DNA from: Planctomycetota bacterium
GTDB taxonomy: Bacteria > JAJVIF01 > JAPKYR01
NCBI GenBank assembly: GCA_030673355.1
Contig: DAOVJF010000012.1
Span: 1 to 15,117 of the forward strand
DNA: 15,117 nucleotides
Direction of reading: 5' to 3'
Below the pieces are notes generated by a model that saw nothing but the letters and a program-made list of their open reading frames with translations, was not told where the DNA came from and ran no database searches. Below, piece by piece: positions 12,873 through 15,117 of the stretch (position 1 is its first letter; each line of letters starts with the position of its first letter). Made by a program: the position numbers and the translations under genes.

Positions 12873-14375
12873 ATGAATCGCGGTTTTTTTCATGCAGTAC
12901 TGATTATTCTTTTATCCACGATATTTTTTATAATCCCGGGCCAGACTCGTGCTGAGAGCGTTATGGATCGGTACTTAACAGGCGGTCATATCAGTTTTGG
13001 GCTGTTGGAAGATGAAATCACCGGTACATCCAAGTTTGAAGCCGAACTTGAGTTGCGATTCCGGCAGGATGGTTTCTCGGCTTTTATCAGGGGATCGAAT
13101 TACCGTCCATTCGCGTTCCACACCGACCGGTTCAGGCTCCAGAAAAGAGGTTTCAATTACGAACTGAATGATGACTGGGAGATTTCCGGAGGGGATTACT
13201 CGATAATTATCGCGCGTGGTGCTGCACTGAACGGCGTGGAGGACCGGGGAATTGACAGGGATGCCCAGCTGGATGGTGCCAGGATAGATGGCGACCTGGG
13301 CTTTGGGGACCTTACACTTTTCTGGGGGACACATAAGTCGGACCGCATGGATTACTACCTTAGCGGAGTGAACAGCAATCCCCGGCTTGAATCGGATGAG
13401 TTATGGGGTGGACGGTTTGAATTGGATTTCGATGACCTGGATATCGGCATAAGCTATATCGATGCAACAACCAGTGGTTTCATGGAGCAGGAATCAACCG
13501 TCATGACGGAGTTCGATATTTCATGGAGGCACGATAATTTCGATTTGTATTACGAGACAGTGTTTTTTGAACGCTTTCAACCCGAAGGTCTGGAAGAATC
13601 AACGGACGGGCGGGCACATCTCGCTGAAGTAATTTACTCCGAACCCGGATTCGCACTCGCGGGGTCCTGGGTACGCTACGATCTTGCTGATTTTGACTAT
13701 GGAACCGCGCCATCACTACGAAGATCCGATATCGATTCGTCCGATGCGAAGGCCGATGATGAAACAGGATACCGGTTCGACATGCGTCTTAATCCTGATT
13801 CCTGGAATGGTAATTCAATTCGACTTCTGTACTCCAACCTCAAGGGTATCCATGATGAGGTCCGTGAATTTGAAAATTATTTTATCGAATGGTCATCGCC
13901 ATCGAGAGGCGACTGGGTTGGCACGTTGAGCTATGACAGGATCGAAGGGATCCTGCAGTATTATGGGGCATTACCCGGTACCCAGCAGGATATCAGGGGC
14001 ACCGTTGAGGGTCCAATTCCTGGATGGGGGAGTTTCCACCTGTTCGGACGATACACGAATCTGAAAAATGATTTTAGGGGAGACGACGAGCTGGAGCTGG
14101 GACTGGACTGGAATGTCACCCCGGAATTCACGGTTGGAATTTTCAGGGAGATATCAACCCGCGAGAAGGAACCGCCGCCTCCCGGGATTTCTGGAGTTCC
14201 GCTTGAGTCGCCAGGTGAATGGAACTCGGCATTCGTAAGCTGGGAACCGAATCCATGGACCGAGATCGAACTTAAAATCGGTTCGCACCGCGGCGGGTTC
14301 CAATGCTCGGGCGGTGTTTGTGCTCAATATCCACCATTTAAGGGAGTACAATTCACATATTACAGGTACTTCTAA
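12873..14375 (+). CDS. Outer-membrane beta-barrel protein with a C-terminal CSGGVC pair
   Basis: A 500-residue protein with a signal peptide (1-27, QTRA) and a body of alternating aromatic/polar strands typical of a transmembrane beta barrel, ending YYRYF with terminal Phe, the usual BAM-recognition signal. GGDYSIIIARGAALNGVEDRG (106-126) and the near-C-terminal RGGFQCSGGVCAQYPPFKG are the most conserved-looking parts; they recall an uncharacterised barrel family I associate with DUF6029, but I cannot verify that. C478 and C483 are the only cysteines in the whole protein and could form a small disulfide loop at the barrel edge. Transport substrate is unknown. The gene follows a TlpA-like thioredoxin, which may act on this pair. 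The ATG has GGAGG six bases upstream. Confidence 0.82.
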   Translation: MNRGFFHAVLIILLSTIFFIIPGQTRAESVMDRYLTGGHISFGLLEDEITGTSKFEAELELRFRQDGFSAFIRGSNYRPFAFHTDRFRLQKRGFNYELNDDWEISGGDYSIIIARGAALNGVEDRGIDRDAQLDGARIDGDLGFGDLTLFWGTHKSDRMDYYLSGVNSNPRLESDELWGGRFELDFDDLDIGISYIDATTSGFMEQESTVMTEFDISWRHDNFDLYYETVFFERFQPEGLEESTDGRAHLAEVIYSEPGFALAGSWVRYDLADFDYGTAPSLRRSDIDSSDAKADDETGYRFDMRLNPDSWNGNSIRLLYSNLKGIHDEVREFENYFIEWSSPSRGDWVGTLSYDRIEGILQYYGALPGTQQDIRGTVEGPIPGWGSFHLFGRYTNLKNDFRGDDELELGLDWNVTPEFTVGIFREISTREKEPPPPGISGVPLESPGEWNSAFVSWEPNPWTEIELKIGSHRGGFQCSGGVCAQYPPFKGVQFTYYRYF

Positions 14376-14387
14376 GACTGTCTTAAA

Positions 14388-14403
14388 AGGCTGGAACCAG
14401 CCT
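14388..14403. other. Intercistronic hairpin
   Basis: AGGCTG (14388-14393) pairs with CAGCCT (14398-14403) around GAAC, between the barrel gene and the nuclease gene. It has no T tract on the plus strand, so it more likely protects the upstream mRNA 3' end or modulates read-through than terminates. Confidence 0.4.
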
Positions 14404-14419
14404 GAGAAAGGACTCATCC

Positions 14420-14830
14420 GTGGGGGATCCTGAAAATCAGGACATGATTCTTGCGATCGATCCGGGGATCGATAAATTCGGCCTGGCTGTTCTCGATTTA
14501 TCCGGTGGAATTATCGATAAGAAGGTAATACTGAAAGAGAAATTCTCGCAGGAGATCTCTGTGATGTTAAACAGATATAATCCCGGAGCCCTGATTACAG
14601 GTGATGGAACCGGCTCAGACTGGGTTTGCGGTGTTTTGTCGGCACTAGGTAAAGGGAAGGTTGTCAGGGTAGATGAAAAACAATCGACATTGGATGCAAG
14701 GGAACTCGCGTGGAGTGAAAATCCACCCGGTGGAATATGGAAATTGATCCCCAAATTTTTTTGGCCGGCCCCACCTGATCTCGATGCGTGGGCGGCGGTT
14801 GTGATCGGTCGCAGGGCATTGAAAAAGTAA
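14420..14830 (+). CDS. YqgF/RuvC-like nuclease of the RNase H fold
   Basis: A 136-residue protein beginning at a GTG, supported by AAAGGA seven bases upstream; the alternative ATG at 14444 has a poorer site. The first strand MILAIDPGIDKFGLAVLD (9-26) carries the catalytic-type D14; GALITGDGTGSDW (56-68), VVRVDEKQSTLDAREL (81-96, with D85/E86) and PPDLDAWAAVVIG (118-130, with D122) are the other core segments of the YqgF/RuvC superfamily. The STLDAR...PP block closely resembles a group of short resolvase-like proteins I recall from cyanobacteria. True YqgF processes the 5' end of 16S rRNA; RuvC cuts Holliday junctions; which applies here is not known. It follows the barrel gene by 44 bases and may be read with it. 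Confidence 0.82.
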   Translation: MGDPENQDMILAIDPGIDKFGLAVLDLSGGIIDKKVILKEKFSQEISVMLNRYNPGALITGDGTGSDWVCGVLSALGKGKVVRVDEKQSTLDARELAWSENPPGGIWKLIPKFFWPAPPDLDAWAAVVIGRRALKK

Positions 14831-14864
14831 AACTCTTTTATATCAATTTTCAATTCTCAATAGA

Positions 14865-15117
14865 TTACCGGGATATCCCTTGAATCAGCTCTAACAGCTT
14901 ATCCGCCGCGCGATGTGTATCGTCAAGTACCGGGAAATTCGATTCTCCCGACAGCATTTTTATTAGAATTTCGTTCAGTGATTCGGGACCTTCGGCAAGT
15001 GATCCAAACCCGGCTTTGAATAAACCCTCCACCATTCGGTCCTGTTTTGTAACATTGCCGCCACAGGTTTTCGAAGCCCTGAACACCAGTGGACCTTTTC
15101 CTGCCGTGGCACTTTCC
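14865..15117 (-). CDS. C-terminal end of a glycosyltransferase-like protein (5' part outside window)
   Basis: Only the last 83 residues are present; the frame enters from the right edge and stops at TAA 14865-14867. It reads ESATAGKGPLVFRASKTCGGN at its beginning, like the EAxAxGKPxI...GxN donor-site block of GT28/MurG-type enzymes, followed by KAGFGSLAEGPESLNEILIK and a helical tail. An internal GTG at 15086 is not the true start because the frame and the similarity extend upstream of it. The family transfers a sugar from a nucleotide donor to a lipid or glycan at the membrane. It converges with the nuclease gene, 34 bases apart, with no obvious terminator between. The assignment is tentative because the fragment is short. 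Confidence 0.45.
   Translation of the reverse strand, partial: ESATAGKGPLVFRASKTCGGNVTKQDRMVEGLFKAGFGSLAEGPESLNEILIKMLSGESNFPVLDDTHRAADKLLELIQGISR

Noticed and set aside
14865..15086. A complete 73-residue protein starting at the GTG at 15086
   Set aside because: The frame remains open and protein-like to the window edge, and the glycosyltransferase-like donor motif begins before that GTG, so this is the end of a longer gene.

Overview
The window looks like an ordinary chromosomal segment from an uncultured diderm (Gram-negative) bacterium. The envelope evidence is a C-terminal-Phe outer-membrane beta-barrel protein, a lipobox lipoprotein, several Sec signal peptides, a Wzx-type flippase and HtpX. 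Recognisable proteins (RecF, HtpX, a cold-shock protein, CheW, a cyanobacterial-style YqgF/RuvC-like nuclease) do not fix a phylum; something near the FCB superphylum is a guess. Coding is dense, base composition is moderate, and there is no intact transposase, phage, CRISPR or RNA-gene operon.

Left half (1-8717) is all on the minus strand. From right to left it carries recF, a TPM-domain membrane protein, htpX, an unrecognised secreted protein with an acidic tail that ends in a strong terminator, a short inverted-repeat element, and then a tightly coupled surface-polysaccharide cluster: flippase, GT4 glycosyltransferase, GT4 glycosyltransferase and a membrane-anchored zinc-ribbon methyltransferase cut off by the window edge. 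The first three cluster genes overlap by 1 and 4 bases (TAATG, ATGA), so they are probably translationally coupled.

Right half (about 8800-14830) is on the plus strand. A cold-shock gene with its own promoter, consensus Shine-Dalgarno, TTG start and terminator diverges from recF. After about 460 AT-rich bases come a divergent CheW-like protein and a small XRE-type helix-turn-helix protein. A further 413 non-coding bases hold a foldable three-way-junction element, a perfect 14-bp LacI/CcpA-type palindrome and a -10 box, leading into a HEAT-repeat lipoprotein. Next come a periplasmic TlpA-like thioredoxin with an extreme Glu-rich tail, a beta-barrel protein whose only two cysteines form a CxxxxC pair near its C-terminus, and a YqgF/RuvC-like nuclease. 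The last 250 bases hold the C-terminal end of a minus-strand glycosyltransferase-like protein.

No single previously undescribed multi-gene system is convincing here. The best leads are the structured element plus operator upstream of the HEAT lipoprotein (10545-10834), the thioredoxin/cysteine-pair barrel pairing (12080-14375), and -10 boxes placed so close to the flippase and recF starts that leaderless transcripts are possible.
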